Below are positions 46,127 through 58,820 of a stretch of DNA of 64,000 bases, piece by piece. The stretch comes from Gymnothorax reevesii. Taxonomy: Eukaryota; Chordata; Actinopteri; Anguilliformes; Muraenidae. Positions within the stretch are counted from its first letter, which is position 1. Each line of letters begins with the position of its first letter. Location of the stretch: contig CM056574.1 of assembly GCA_029721435.1 (NCBI GenBank), forward strand, positions 78,897,001 to 78,961,000. The letters run 5' to 3'. The notes beneath the pieces were generated by a model. It made no database searches and was not told the origin of the DNA. It worked only from the letters and a program-made list of their open reading frames with translations. Made by a program: the position numbers and the translations under genes.

Positions 46127-49100
46127 CAGGTCTCAAAAAAGTTGGGACACTTGTAAAAAGGGGCTTTAAAAGCATTGAATTTCTAAGAGAATCAGCTGAA
46201 AGAACATTTAGCAAGTAATTAAGTTAACTGTCATCTGCTGCGCAACATGATTACTTATGAAAGGGTTGTCATTGAGAGGCTGAGTTTCTCAGAAGTAAAG
46301 ATGGCCAGAGGCTCTCCCACCTGTGAAGGCTTGCATAAAAAAAAATGTTGAATACTTTAAAAACACTGCTCCTCGACGTTAAATTGCAAAGGCATTGAAG
46401 GTCTCATCATCTTCAGTACATGACATCATCAAAAGATTCAGAGTAACTGGAAAAATCTCTGCGTGTAAGGGACTAGGCCGAGACCTTTACTGGATGCCCT
46501 TTATCTTTGGACCCTCAGATGCCACTGCATCACTCACTGGCATGATTCTTGGGATTCTGCAATAATAGAGAAAGAAAAAACATCACTGATTATACCTAGA
46601 ACTGCCACAAGGTCATTTTGACCTCCATTAGTCCCAGTGCAAAAAAATGTAAATGGACTATATAGCGGCTGACTATGGAGCTAGTCAGATTGGCAGCTCA
46701 AAGCACTTGACAGTAGCCTAATACCTCACGTATGCCCATTTATGCAACACATTCATACACTGACGGCTACGCAAGGCAGTCAGCTGCAACTGCATTTTGT
46801 TACTTTTTGAATGGTGTGCAGGCGCATATATAAGCCAGTTGCTGTCATGACGTCAGAATCAATTTGTTCTCCCATTTTGCAGGTAGAAATTGTGATTGTC
46901 ACAGAGCTGTTCTTCTATTCATTTAGTTTATTTAGTAAGCTGGTTAGGATTCCAGAAAAAGAAATGGATCAGAGGAAACGGATGAATGTAAGTCAGGCTT
47001 TGGCAAAGCTTCAGGACATGAGTTCTTGTGAGTCAGATGGAGAAGAAATATCAGGGCACAGTGATGCTTCTAAGTCTAGTGAATCCGACTCCGATTTTGA
47101 AACTGAATGCGATCGTGAGCCACACGGTAAAGGTATCACAGCTGCTGGGCAAACTAAGCCTTTGATGCCAGGAAGGTCACCAAAACTGGATATTTATTCA
47201 CGTCATAATGCTTAGGTTCCACAGCATAATTTCAAGTCCAAATACTTTGAAACATTTAAAATTAGCCACAATAGCCAACAAATTGAAGCTTTAAAGCTCT
47301 GACCTCTATACTATTTAATCAATGAAGAATCTTAGCAAAACACCATTTATTGTCCTCCGAATTCTGAAAGTACTTTGAAATGCTTTCACTGAGGCAACAC
47401 GTCACAGCTTAGAAGTATTACAAAGAGTGGTGCATTTTTGTCAATAAAGAGGATGCAGTCATATTTCCACGTCATCCATGCCATGATGAAGGGAGACGCA
47501 GTAGCGCTGTGGAGAGCATGGGCTTGACTTGGGATGGAAAAATTCTGTGTTCAAGTCCTTGCCTTAGCCTGTGCAAAGTGTTCTCAGACAAAACTCTTCA
47601 CTTCCACACTGCCTCACTCTACCCAGGTGTAGAAATGGGTACCAGCAAAATTGTCAGCGAAACTTGACTGAGAGCAGTGGGAGAACCCGAGTTGGACTAG
47701 TGTCCCATCGAGGGGGTTTAGCAATACTCCTATTTGCTTCATGTCACAGAAACCAGGGTTAAACACAGGCCTGGTGGGCCTCCAGGCATGACCTCCACGC
47801 ATGGTTAGAAATAGTCTTTATTCTGTCTGAGCAGCTGCTCATTTTGAAAACAAGAAGGGCACTGGGTAGAGCTCATACCTCCGCCATGCCCACATGTAAG
47901 TATTATTGGTTCTGGATCCAGGAGAGTATCATCCAGACCAACAACAGCTGTGATTAGTTCTGCTTTTAGGGCAGATTCTATTCAGTGCTGAAATTTTATT
48001 AAAATCTGTTCATTACATAAGGACATACCGAATTGTTCCGAATATAAGACGATTCTGGATATGAGACTACTCCCCTTTCTCAAGTCATATTTTGGAAAAA
48101 ATTGGGTTTTGATGACAAAATCTTGTTTTATTCACTAAAGAATGATAATCATCGCAAAAATTTCTTTGAAAATACTGATAAAACAAACTGAAAGAAAAAC
48201 CAATATAAAAGATTGCAGGCTGTTGTTTTGCGCCATCTATTGTTGTGAACATGTATTGAGTATAGACAAAAAACGCACACACAGGATGACTGTTATTGTT
48301 GGAAGCCTGGTCCACGGAAAATACGACGACCTCATTTCTCCGCTGTGACGTGTCTTTAATGGAACGGCGGAGGCATCAAAGATAAAACAGGGTCACTTGA
48401 GCAAAAGGAGAGAAAATAGTAAACATGCCCGATGGACGAGAAATGTTAATTTACTGAGATTCCGCTGAGAAGTCACTGTTATGTCAAAGACGCAGAGTGC
48501 ATCGTATGCCTGTTCCGTGGATATATAAAAAGCACCGTTGCCAAAAACATATCTCCCCAGCGGGCCACGGTACGAAGCAGATTCCCCGTCCGTCATGGAG
48601 ACATATACAGGCGTACGTGCGATTAGGTAGTGATTGTTTTTAAATTTCATTTGATTTCATTTGACACACTCTTTTTACTTGAACAAAAGATTGACTGCAA
48701 TTCCGCACCATGCTTCCTGTTAACGTTCTGACAAAATGTGCCAGCCCTCCATGCTGAGGGTCGGGCGTGTAAAGTCACCGAACAGGCCTTGTGGTGACGT
48801 GTCTTAAATGGAACACCCGAGGCGTCATAAATCAGACCGGGTCACTTGAGCAGAAGAAAACAAAGGAGTAAACAAGCCCGATGGATGAGAGGTTCGAATT
48901 CTCTTGGATTCTGCTGAGAAGTCGCAGTGACGTCAAAGAGCCAGAGTGCATCGAATGTTCAATTTGTTGCTATAACAACAGCACCGTTGCTATAAACAAC
49001 TCTGCCCAGGGGGCCGACGGAAGAATCCTGATTCTCAGTCCGTGTCCAATGCTCATGGAAACATGTCCAGGTGTACGTGCGATTTGGCAGTAATTTTATT

Positions 49101-49302
49101 TTTATGAAATTAGATTTTAATTGACTCACTCTTTGTTTCAACAAAAAAATGACCGCTATTCAGTAGCATGCTTTCTGTATATGTATTGACAAAATGTGCC
49201 TGCCCTCCACTCAGCCGTCGGGCTTGTCTTGTGACCAGACAGACTGTCCGCTGTGACGTGTCTTAAATGGATCAGCGGAGGTTTCAAATTCTCCGGCAGC
49301 TA
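46127..49302 (+). repeat. Monomer M14, class A, register-break unit
   Basis: Tc1 remnant 46127-46550, SINE 47492-47792, sub-repeats 48332-49300. By its left neighbour (M13) it is position 6. By its 3' variants and right neighbour (M15) it ends as position 3. It lacks the M5/M11 private base at ~46,918. Confidence 0.92.
46964..47215 (+). CDS. piggyBac-like N-terminal fragment, M14 copy
   Basis: Protein identical to the M3 copy. Confidence 0.35.
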   Translation: MDQRKRMNVSQALAKLQDMSSCESDGEEISGHSDASKSSESDSDFETECDREPHGKGITAAGQTKPLMPGRSPKLDIYSRHNA

Positions 49303-52300
49303 CAGGTCTCAAAAAAGTTGGGACACTTGTAAAAAGGGGCTTTAAAAGCATTGAATTTCCAAGAGAATCAGCTGAAAGAACATTTAGCAAGTAATTAAGT
49401 TAACTGTCATCTGCTGCGCAATATGATTACTTATAAAAGGGTTGTCATTGAGAGGCTGAGTTTCTCAGAAGTAAAGATGTCCAGAGGCTCTCCCACCTGT
49501 GAAGGCTTGCATAAAAAAAAATGTTGAATACTTTAAAAACACTGCTCCTCGACGTTAAATTGCAAAGGCATTGAAGGTCTCATCATTTTCAGTACATGAC
49601 AACATCAAAAGATTCAGAGTAACTGGAAAAATGTCTGCGTGTAAGGGACTAGGCCGAGACCTTTACTGGATGCCCTTTATCTTTGGACCCTCAGATGCCA
49701 CTGCATCACTCACTGGCATGATTCTTGGGATTCTGCAATAAAAGAGAAAGAAAAAACATCACTGATTATACCTAGAACTGCCACAAGGTCATTTTGACCT
49801 CCATTAGTCCCAGTGCAAAAAAATGTAAATGGACTATATAGCGGCTGACTATGGAGCTAGTCAGATTGGCAGCTCAAAGCACTTGACAGTAGCCTAATAC
49901 CTCACGTATGCCCATTTAAGCAACACATTCATACACTGACGGCTACGCAAGGCAGTCAACTGCAACTGCATTTTGTTACTTTTTGAATGGTGTGCAGGCG
50001 CATATATAAGCCAGTTGCTGTCATGACGTCAGAATCAATTTGTTCTCCCATTTTGCAGGTAGAAATTGTGATTGTCACAGAGCTGTTCTTCTATTCATTT
50101 AGTTTATTTAGTAAGCTGGTTAGGATTCCAGAAAAAGAAATGGATCAGAGGAAACGGATGAATGTAAGTCAGGCTTTGGCAAAGCTTCAGGACATGAGTT
50201 CTTGTGAGTCAGATGGAGAAGAAATATCAGGGCACAGTGATGCTTCTAAGTCTAGTGAATCCGACTCCGATTTTGAAACTGAATGCGATCGTGAGCCACA
50301 CGGTAAAGGTATCACAGCTGCTGGGCAAACTAAGCCTTTGATGCCAGGAAGGTCACCAAAACTGGATATTTATTCACGTCATAATGCTTAGGTTCCACAG
50401 CATAATTTCAAGTCCAAATACTTTGAAACATTTAAAATTAGCCACAATAGCCAACAAATTGAAGCTTTAAAGCTCTGACCTCTATACTATTTAATCAATG
50501 AAGAATCTTAGCAAAACACCATTTATTGTCCTCCGAATTCTGAAAGTACTTTGAAATGCTTTCACTGAGGCAACACGTCACAGCTTAGAAGTATTACAAA
50601 GAGTGGTGCATTTTTGTCAATAAAGAGGATGCAGTCATATTTCCACGTCATCCATGCCATGATGAAGGGAGACGCAGTAGCGCTGTGGAGAGCATGGGCT
50701 TGACTTGGGATGGAAAAATTCTGTGTTCAAGTCCTTGCCTTAGCCTGTGCAAAGTGTTCTCAGGCAAAACTCTTCACTTCCACACTGCCTCACTCTACCC
50801 AGGTGTACAAATGGGTACCAGCAAAATTGTCAGCGAAACTTGACTGAGAGCAGTGGGAGAACCCGAGTTGGACTAGTGTCCCATCGAGGGGGTTTAGCAA
50901 TACTCCTATTTGCTTCATGTCACAGAAACCAGGGTTAAACACAGGCCTGGTGGGCCTCCAGGCATGACCTCCATGCATGGTTACAAATAGTCTTTATTCC
51001 GCCTGAGAAGCTGCTCATTTTGAAAACAAGAAGGGCACTTGGTAGAGCTCATACCTCCGCCATGCCCACATGTAAGTATTATTGGTTCTGGATCCAGGAG
51101 AGTATCATCCAGACCAACAACAGCTGTGATTAGTTCTGATTTTAGGGCAGATTCTATTCAGTGCTGAAATTTTATGAAAATCTGTTCATTACATAAGGAC
51201 ATACCGAATTGTTCCGAATATAAGACCATTCTGGATATGAGACTACTCCCCTTTCTCAAGTCATATTTTAGAAAAAATAGGGTTTTGATGACAAAATCTT
51301 GTTTTAGTCACTAAAGAATGATAATCATCGCAAAAATTTCTTTGAAAATACTGATAAAACAAACTGAAAGAAAAACCAATATAAAAGATTGCAGGCTGTT
51401 GTTTTGCGCCATCTATTGTTGTGAACATGTATTGAGTATAGACTATAAAACGCACACACAGGATGACTGTTATTGTTGGAAGCCTGGTCCACGGAAAATA
51501 CGACGACGCCATTTCTCCGCTGTGACGTGTCTTTAATGGAACGGCGGAGGCGTCAAAGTTAAAACAGGGTCACTTGAGCAAAAGGAGAGAAAATAGTAAA
51601 CATGCCCGATGGACGAGAGATGTTAATTTACTGAGATTCCGCTGAGAAGTCACTGTTATGTCAAAGACGCAGAGTGCATCGTATGCCTGTTCCGTGGATA
51701 TATAAAAAGCACCGTTGCCATAAACATATCTCCCCAGCGGGCCACGGTACGAAGCAGATTCCCCGTCCGTCATGGAGACGTATACAGGCGTACGTGCGAT
51801 TAGGTAGTGATTGTTTTTAAATTTCATTTGATTTCATTTGACACACTCTTTTTACTTGAACAAAAGATTGACTGCAATTCCGCACCATGCTTTCTGTTAA
51901 CGTTCTGACAAAATGTGCCAGCCCTCCATGCTGAGGGTCGGGCGTGTAAAGTCACCGAACAGGCCTTGTGGTGACGTGTCTTAAATGGAACACCCGAGGC
52001 GTCATAAATCAGACCGGGTCACTTGAGCAGAAGAAAACAAAGGAGTAAACAAGCCCGATGGATGAGAGGTTCGAATTCTCTTGGATTCTGCTGAGAAGTC
52101 GCAGTGACGTCAAAGAGCCAGAGTGCATCGAATGTTCAATTTGTTGCTATAACAACAGCACCGTTGCTATAAACAACTCTGCCCAGGGGGCCGACGGAAG
52201 AATGCTGATTCTCAGTCCGTGTCCAATGCTCATGGAAACATGTCCAGGTGTACGTGCGATTTGGCAGTGATTTTCTTTTTATGAAATTAGATTTTAATTG

Positions 52301-52479
52301 ACTCACTCTTTGTTTAAACAAAAAAATGACCGCTATTCAGTAGCATGCTTTCTGTTTATGTATTGACAAAATGTGCCTGCCCTCCACTTAGCCGTCGGGC
52401 TTGTCTTGTGACCAGACAGACTGTCCGCTGTGACGTGTCTTAAATGGATCAGCGGAGGTTTCAAATTCTCCGGCAGCTA
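49303..52479 (+). repeat. Monomer M15, class B, position-4 type
   Basis: Tc1 remnant 49303-49726, SINE 50668-50968, sub-repeats 51509-52477. Has the M6/M12 markers CCATTTAAGCAAC and TCCATGCATGG, although it follows a position-6 head. Confidence 0.93.
50140..50391 (+). CDS. piggyBac-like N-terminal fragment, M15 copy
   Basis: Protein identical to the M3 copy. Confidence 0.35.
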   Translation: MDQRKRMNVSQALAKLQDMSSCESDGEEISGHSDASKSSESDSDFETECDREPHGKGITAAGQTKPLMPGRSPKLDIYSRHNA

Positions 52480-55400
52480 CAGGTCTCAAAAAAGTTGGGA
52501 CACTTGTAAAAAGGGGCTTTAAAAGCATTGAATTTCTAAGAGAATCAGCTGAAAGAACATTTAGCAAGTAATTAAGTTAACTGTCATCTGCTGCGCAACA
52601 TGATTACTTATGAAAGGGTTGTCATTGAGAGGCTGAGTTTCTCAGAAGTAAAGATGGCCAGAGGCTCTCCCACCTGTGAAGGCTTGCATAAAAAAAAATG
52701 TTGAATACTTTAAAAACACTGCTCCTCGACATTAAATTGCAAAGGCATTGAAGGTCTCATCATCTTCAGTACATGACATCATCAAAAGATTCAGAGTAAC
52801 TGGAAAAATCTCTGCGTGTAAGGGACTAGGCTGAGACCTTTACTGGATGCCCTTTATCTTCGGACCCTCAGATGCCACTGCATCACTCACTGGCATGATT
52901 CTTGGGATTCTGCAATAATAGAGAAAGAAAAAACATCACTGATTATACCTAGAACTGCCACAAGGTCATTTTGACCTCCATTAGTCCCAGTGCAAAAAAA
53001 TGTAAATGGACTATATAGCGGCTGACTATGGAGCTAGTCAGATTGGCAGCTCAAAGCACTTGACAGTAGCCTAATACCTCACGTATGCCCATTTATGCAA
53101 CACATTCATACACTGACGGCTACGCAAGGCAGTCAACTGCAACTGCATCTTGTTACTTTTTGAATGGTGTGCAGGCGCATATATAAGCCAGTTGCTGTCA
53201 TGACGTCAGAATCAATTTGTTCTCCCATTTTGCAGGTAGAAATTGTGATTGTCACAGAGCTGTTCTTCTATTCATTTAGTTTATTTAGTAAGCTGGTTAG
53301 GATTCCAGAAAAAGAAATGGATCAGAGGAAACGGATGAATGTAAGTCAGGCTTTGGCAAAGCTTCAGGACATGAGTTCTTGTGAGTCAGATGGAGAAGAA
53401 ATATCAGGGCACAGTGATGCTTCTAAGTCTAGTGAATCCGACTCCGATTTTGAAACTGAATGCGATCGTGAGCCACACGGTAAAGGTATCACAGCTGCTG
53501 GGCAAACTAAGCCTTTGATGCCAGGAAGGTCACCAAAACTGGATATTTATTCACGTCATAATGCTTAGGTTTCACAGCATAATTTCAAGTCCAAATACTT
53601 TGAAACATTTAAAATTAGCCACAATAGCCAACAAATTGAAGCTTTAAAGCTCTGACCTCTATACTATTTAATCAATGAAGAATCTTAGCAAAACACCATT
53701 TATTGTCCTCCGAATTCTGAAAGTACTTTGAAATGCTTTCACTGAGGCAACACGTCACAGCTTAGAAGTATTACAAAGAGTGGTGCATTTTTGTCAATAA
53801 AGAGGATGCAGTCATATTTCCACGTCATCCATGCCATGATGAAGGGAGACGCAGTAGCGCTGTGGAGAGCATGGGCTTGACTTGGGATGGAAAAATTCTG
53901 TGTTCAAGTCCTTGCCTTAGCCTGTGCAAAGTGTTCTCAGGCAAAACTCTTCACTTCCACACTGCCTCACTCTACCCAGGTGTACAAATGGGTACCAGCA
54001 AAATTGTCAGCGAAACTTGACTGAGAGCAGTGGGAGAACCCGAGTTGGACTAGTGTCCCATCGAGGGGGTTTAGCAATACTCCTATTTGCTTCATGTCAC
54101 AGAAACCAGGGTTAAACACAGGCCTGGTGGGCCTCCAGGCATGACCTCCACGCATGGTTACAAATAGTCTTTATTCCGTCTGAGAAGCTGCTCATTTTGA
54201 AAACAAGAAGGGCACTTGGTAGAGCTCATACCTCCGCCATGCCCACATGTAAGTATTATTGGTTCTGGATCCAGGAGAGTATCATCCAGACCAACAACAG
54301 CTGTGATTAGTTCTGCTTTTAGGGCAGATTCTATTCAGTGCTGAAATTTTATGAAAATCTGTTCATTACATAAGGACATACCGAATTGTTCCGAATATAA
54401 GACCATTCTGGATATGAGACTACTCCCCTTTCTCAAGTCATATTTTGGAAAAAATAGGGTTTTGATGACAAAATCTTGTTTTAGTCACTAAAGAATGATA
54501 ATCATCGCAAAAATTTCTTTGAAAATACTGATAAAACAAACTGAAAGAAAAACCAATATAAAAGATTGCAGGCTGTTGTTTTGCGCCATCTATTGTTGTG
54601 AACATGTATTGAGTATAGAATATAAAACGAACACACAGGATGACTGTTATTGTTGGAAGCCTGGTCCACGGAAAATACGACGACGCCATTTCTCCACTGT
54701 GACGTGTCTTTAATGGAACGGCGGAGGCGTCAAAGATAAAACAGGGTCACTTGAGCAAAAGGAGAGAAAATAGTAAACATGCCCGATGGACAAGATATGT
54801 TAATTTACTGAGATTCCGCTGAGAAGTCACTGTTATGTCAAAGACGCAGAGTGCATCGTATGCCTGTTCCGTGGATATATAAAAAGCACCGTTGCCATAA
54901 ACATATCTCCCCAGCGGGCCACGGTACGAAGCAGATTCCCCGTCCGTCATGGAGACATATACAGGCGTACGTGCGATTAGGTAGTGATTGTTTTTAAATT
55001 TCATTTGATTTCATTTGACACACTCTTTTTACTTGAACAAAAGATTGACTGCAATTCCGCACCATGCTTTCTGTTAACGGTCTGACAAAATGTGCCAGCC
55101 CTCCATGCTGAGGGTCGGGCGTGTAAAGTCACCGAACAGGCCTTGTGGTGACGTGTCTTAAATGGAACACCCGAGGCGTCATAAATCAGACCGGGTCACT
55201 TGAGCAGAAGAAAACAAAGGAGTAAACAAGCCCGATGGATGAGAGGTTCGAATTCTCTTGGATTCTGCTGAGAAGTCGCAGTGACGTCAAAGAGCCAGAG
55301 TGCATCGAATGTTCAATTTGTTGCTATAACAACAGCACCGTTGCTATAAACAACTCTGCCCAGGGGGCCGACGGAAGAATGCTGATTCTCAGTCCGTGGC

Positions 55401-55656
55401 CAATGCTCATGGAAACATGTCCAGGTGTACGTGCGATTTGGCAGTGATTTTCTTTTTATGAAATTAGATTTTAATTGACTCACTCTTTGTTTAAACAAAA
55501 AAATGACCGCTATTCAGTAGCATGCTTTCTGTTTATGTATTGACAAAATGTGCCTGCCCTCCACTTAGCCGTCGGGCTTGTCTTGTGACCAGACAGACTG
55601 TCCGCTGTGACGTGTCTTAAATGGATCAGCGGAGGTTTCAAATTCTCCGGCAGCTA
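52480..55656 (+). repeat. Monomer M16, class B, position-5 type on the left
   Basis: Tc1 remnant 52480-52903, SINE 53845-54145, sub-repeats 54686-55654. Has GCATCTTGTTAC like M7/M13, but not their short TTACAAGAG. From the SINE onward it shares GGTTACAAATAG with M17-M19. Private: CTCGACATTAAATT (~52727). Confidence 0.92.
53317..53568 (+). CDS. piggyBac-like N-terminal fragment, M16 copy
   Basis: Protein identical to the M3 copy. It is the last unit with Arg6. Confidence 0.35.
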   Translation: MDQRKRMNVSQALAKLQDMSSCESDGEEISGHSDASKSSESDSDFETECDREPHGKGITAAGQTKPLMPGRSPKLDIYSRHNA

Positions 55657-58600
55657 CAGGTCTCAAAAAAGTTGGGACACTTGTAAAAAGGGGCTTTAAA
55701 AGCATTGAATTTCTAAGAGAATCAGCTGAAAGAACATTTAGCAAGTAATTAAGTTAACTGTCATCTGCTGCGCAACATGATTACTTATGAAAGGGTTGTC
55801 ATTGAGAGGCTGAGTTTCTCAGAAGTAAAGATGGCCAGAGGCTCTCCCACCTGTGAAGGCTTGCATAAAAAAAAATGTTGAATACTTTAAAAACACTGCT
55901 CCTCGACGTTAAATTGCAAAGGCATTGAAGGTCTCATCATCTTCAGTACATGACATCATCAAAAGATTCAGAGTAACTGGAAAAATCTCTGCGTGTAAGG
56001 GACTAGGCTGAGACCTTTACTGGATGCCCTTTATCTTCGGACCCTCAGATGCCACTGCATCACTCACTGGCATGATTCTTGGGATTCTGCAATAATAGAG
56101 AAAGAAAAAACATCACTGATTATACCTAGAACTGCCACAAGGTCATTTTGACCTCCATTAGTCCCAGTGCAAAAAAATGTAAATGGACTATATAGCGGCT
56201 GACTATGGAGCTAGTCAGATTGGCAGCTCAAAGCACTTGACAGTAGCCTAATACCTCACGTATGCCCATTTATGCAACACATTCATACACTGACGGCTAC
56301 GCAAGGCAGTCAACTGCAACTGCATCTTGTTACTTTTTGAATGGTGTGCAGGCGCATATATAAGCCAGTTGCTGTCATGACGTCAGAATCAATTTGTTCT
56401 CCCATTTTGCAGGTAGAAATTGTGATTGTCACAGAGCTGTTCTTCTATTCATTCAGTTTATTTAGTAAGCTGGTTAGGATTCCAGAAAAAGAAATGGATC
56501 AGAGGAAACAGATGAATGTAAGTCAGGCTTTGGCAAAGCTTCAGGACATGAGTTCTTGTGAGTCAGATGGAGAAGAAATATCAGGGCACAGTGATGCTTC
56601 TAAGTCTAGTGAATCCGACTCCGATTTTGAAACTGAATGCGATCGTGAGCCACACGGTAAAGGTATCACAGCTGCTGGGCAAACTAAGCCTTTGATGGCA
56701 GGAAGGTCACCAAAACTGGATATTTATTCACGTCATAATGCTTAGGTTTCACAGCATAATTTCAAGTCCAAATACTTTGAAACATTTAAAATTAGCCACA
56801 ATAGCCAACAAATTGAAGCTTTAAAGCTCTGACCTCTATACTATTTAATCAATGAAGAATCTTAGCAAAACACCATTTATTGTCCTCCGAATTCTGAAAG
56901 TACTTCGAAATGCTTTCACTGAGGCAACACGTCACAGCTTAGAAGTATTACAAAGAGTGGTGCATTTTTGTCAATAAAGAGGATTCAGTCATATTTCCAC
57001 GTCATCCATGCCATGATGAAGGGAGACGCAGTAGCGCAGTGGAGAGCATGGGCTTGACTTGGGATGGAAAAATTCTGTGTTCAAGTCCTTCCCTTAGCCT
57101 GTGCAAAGTGTTCTCAGGTAAAACTCTTCACTTCCACACTGCCTCACTCTACCCAGGTGTACAAATGGGTACCAGCAAAATTGTCAGCGAAACTTGACTG
57201 AGAGCAGTGGGAGAACCCGAGTTGGACTAGTGTCCCATCGAGGGGGTTTAGCAATACTCCTATTTGCTTCATGTCACAGAAACCAGGGTTAAACACAGGC
57301 CTGGTGGGCCTCCAGGCATGACCTCCACGCATGGTTACAAATAGTCTTTATTCCGTCTGAGCAGCTGCTCATTTTGAAAACAAGAAGGGCACTTGGTAGA
57401 GCTCATACCTCCGCCGTGCCCACATGTAAGTATTATTGGTTCTGGATCCAGGAGAGTATCATCCAGACCAACAACAGCTGTGATTAGTTCCTCTTTTAGG
57501 GCAGATTCTATTCAGTGCTGAAATTTTATGAAAATCTGTTCATTACATAAGGACATTCCGAATATAAGACGATTCTGGATATGAGACTACTCCCCTTTCT
57601 CAAGTCATATTTTGGAAAAAATAGGGTTTTGATGACAAAATCTTGTTTTAGTCACTAAAGAATAATAATCATCGCAAAAAATTTTTTGAAAATACTGATA
57701 AAACAAACAAAGAAAAACTAATATAAAAGATTGCAGGCTGTTGTTTTGCGCCATCTATTGTTGTGAACATGTATTGAGTATAGATATAAAACGCACACGC
57801 AGGATGACTGTTATTGTTGGAAGCCTAGTCCACGGAAAATACGACGACCCCATTTCTCCGCTGTGACGTGGTTTTAATGGAACGGCGGAGGCGTCAAAGA
57901 TAAAACAGGGTCACTTGAGCAAAAGGAGAGGAAATAGTAAACATGCCCGATGGACGAGAGATGCTAATTTACTGAGATTCCGCTGAGAAGTCACTGTTAT
58001 GTCAAAGACGCAGAGTGCATCGTATGCCTGTTCCGTGGATATATAAAAAGCACCGTTGCCATAAACATATCTCCCCAGCGGGCCACGGAACGAAGTAGAT
58101 TCCCAGTCCGTTGTGGAAACATATACTGGTGTACGTGCGATTAGGTAATGATTGTTTTAAAATTTCATTTGATTTCATTTGACACACTCTTTTTACTTGA
58201 ACAAAAGATTGACTGCAATTCCGCACCATGCTTTCTGTTAACGTTCTGACAAAATGTGCCAGCCCTCCATGCTGAGGGTCGGGCGTGTAAAATCACCGAA
58301 CAGGCCTTGTGGTGACGTGTCTTAAATGGAACACCCGAGGCGTCATAAATCAGACCGGGTCACTTGAGCAGAAGAAAACAAAGGAGTAAACAAGCCCGAT
58401 GGATGAGAGGTTCGAATTCTCTTGGATTCTGCTGAGAAGTCGCAGTGACGTCAAAGAGCCAGAGTGCATCGAATGTTCAATTTGTTGCTATAACAACAGC
58501 ACCGTTGCTATAAACAACTCTGCCCAGGGGGCCGACGGAAGAATGCTGATTCTCAGTCCGTGTCCAATGCTCATGGAAACATGTCCAGGTGTACGTGCGA

Positions 58601-58820
58601 TTTGGCAGTGATTTTATTTTAATGAAATTAGATTTTAATTGACTCACTCTTTGTTTAAACAAAAAAATGACCGCTATTCAGTAGCATGCTTTCTGTTTAT
58701 GTATTGACAAAATGTGCCTGCCCTCCACTTAGCCGTCGGGCTTGTCTTGTGACCAGACAGACTGTCCGCTGTGACGTGTCTTAAATGGATCAGCGGAGGT
58801 TTCAAATTCTCCGGCAGCTA
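55657..58820 (+). repeat. Monomer M17, diverged (3,164 bp)
   Basis: Tc1 remnant 55657-56080, SINE 57022-57322, sub-repeats 57850-58818. Carries several small deletions between the SINE and the sub-repeats (around 57557, 57708 and 57784) and private substitutions throughout. Confidence 0.93.
56494..56745 (+). CDS. piggyBac-like N-terminal fragment, M17 copy
   Basis: 83 codons; R6Q (shared with M18 and M19) and P69A. Confidence 0.35.
   Translation: MDQRKQMNVSQALAKLQDMSSCESDGEEISGHSDASKSSESDSDFETECDREPHGKGITAAGQTKPLMAGRSPKLDIYSRHNA

Larger units (their letters stand above)
30245..49302 (+). repeat. Higher-order repeat, copy 2 (M9-M14, 19,058 bp)
   Basis: Same six-monomer order and total length as copy 1. 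It differs mainly in the last monomer: the 3' third of M14 is of the M5/M11 type, not the M8 type (GAAATTAGATT and GCAATATGATT, where M8 has GAAATGAGATT and GCAACATGATT). Confidence 0.9.
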
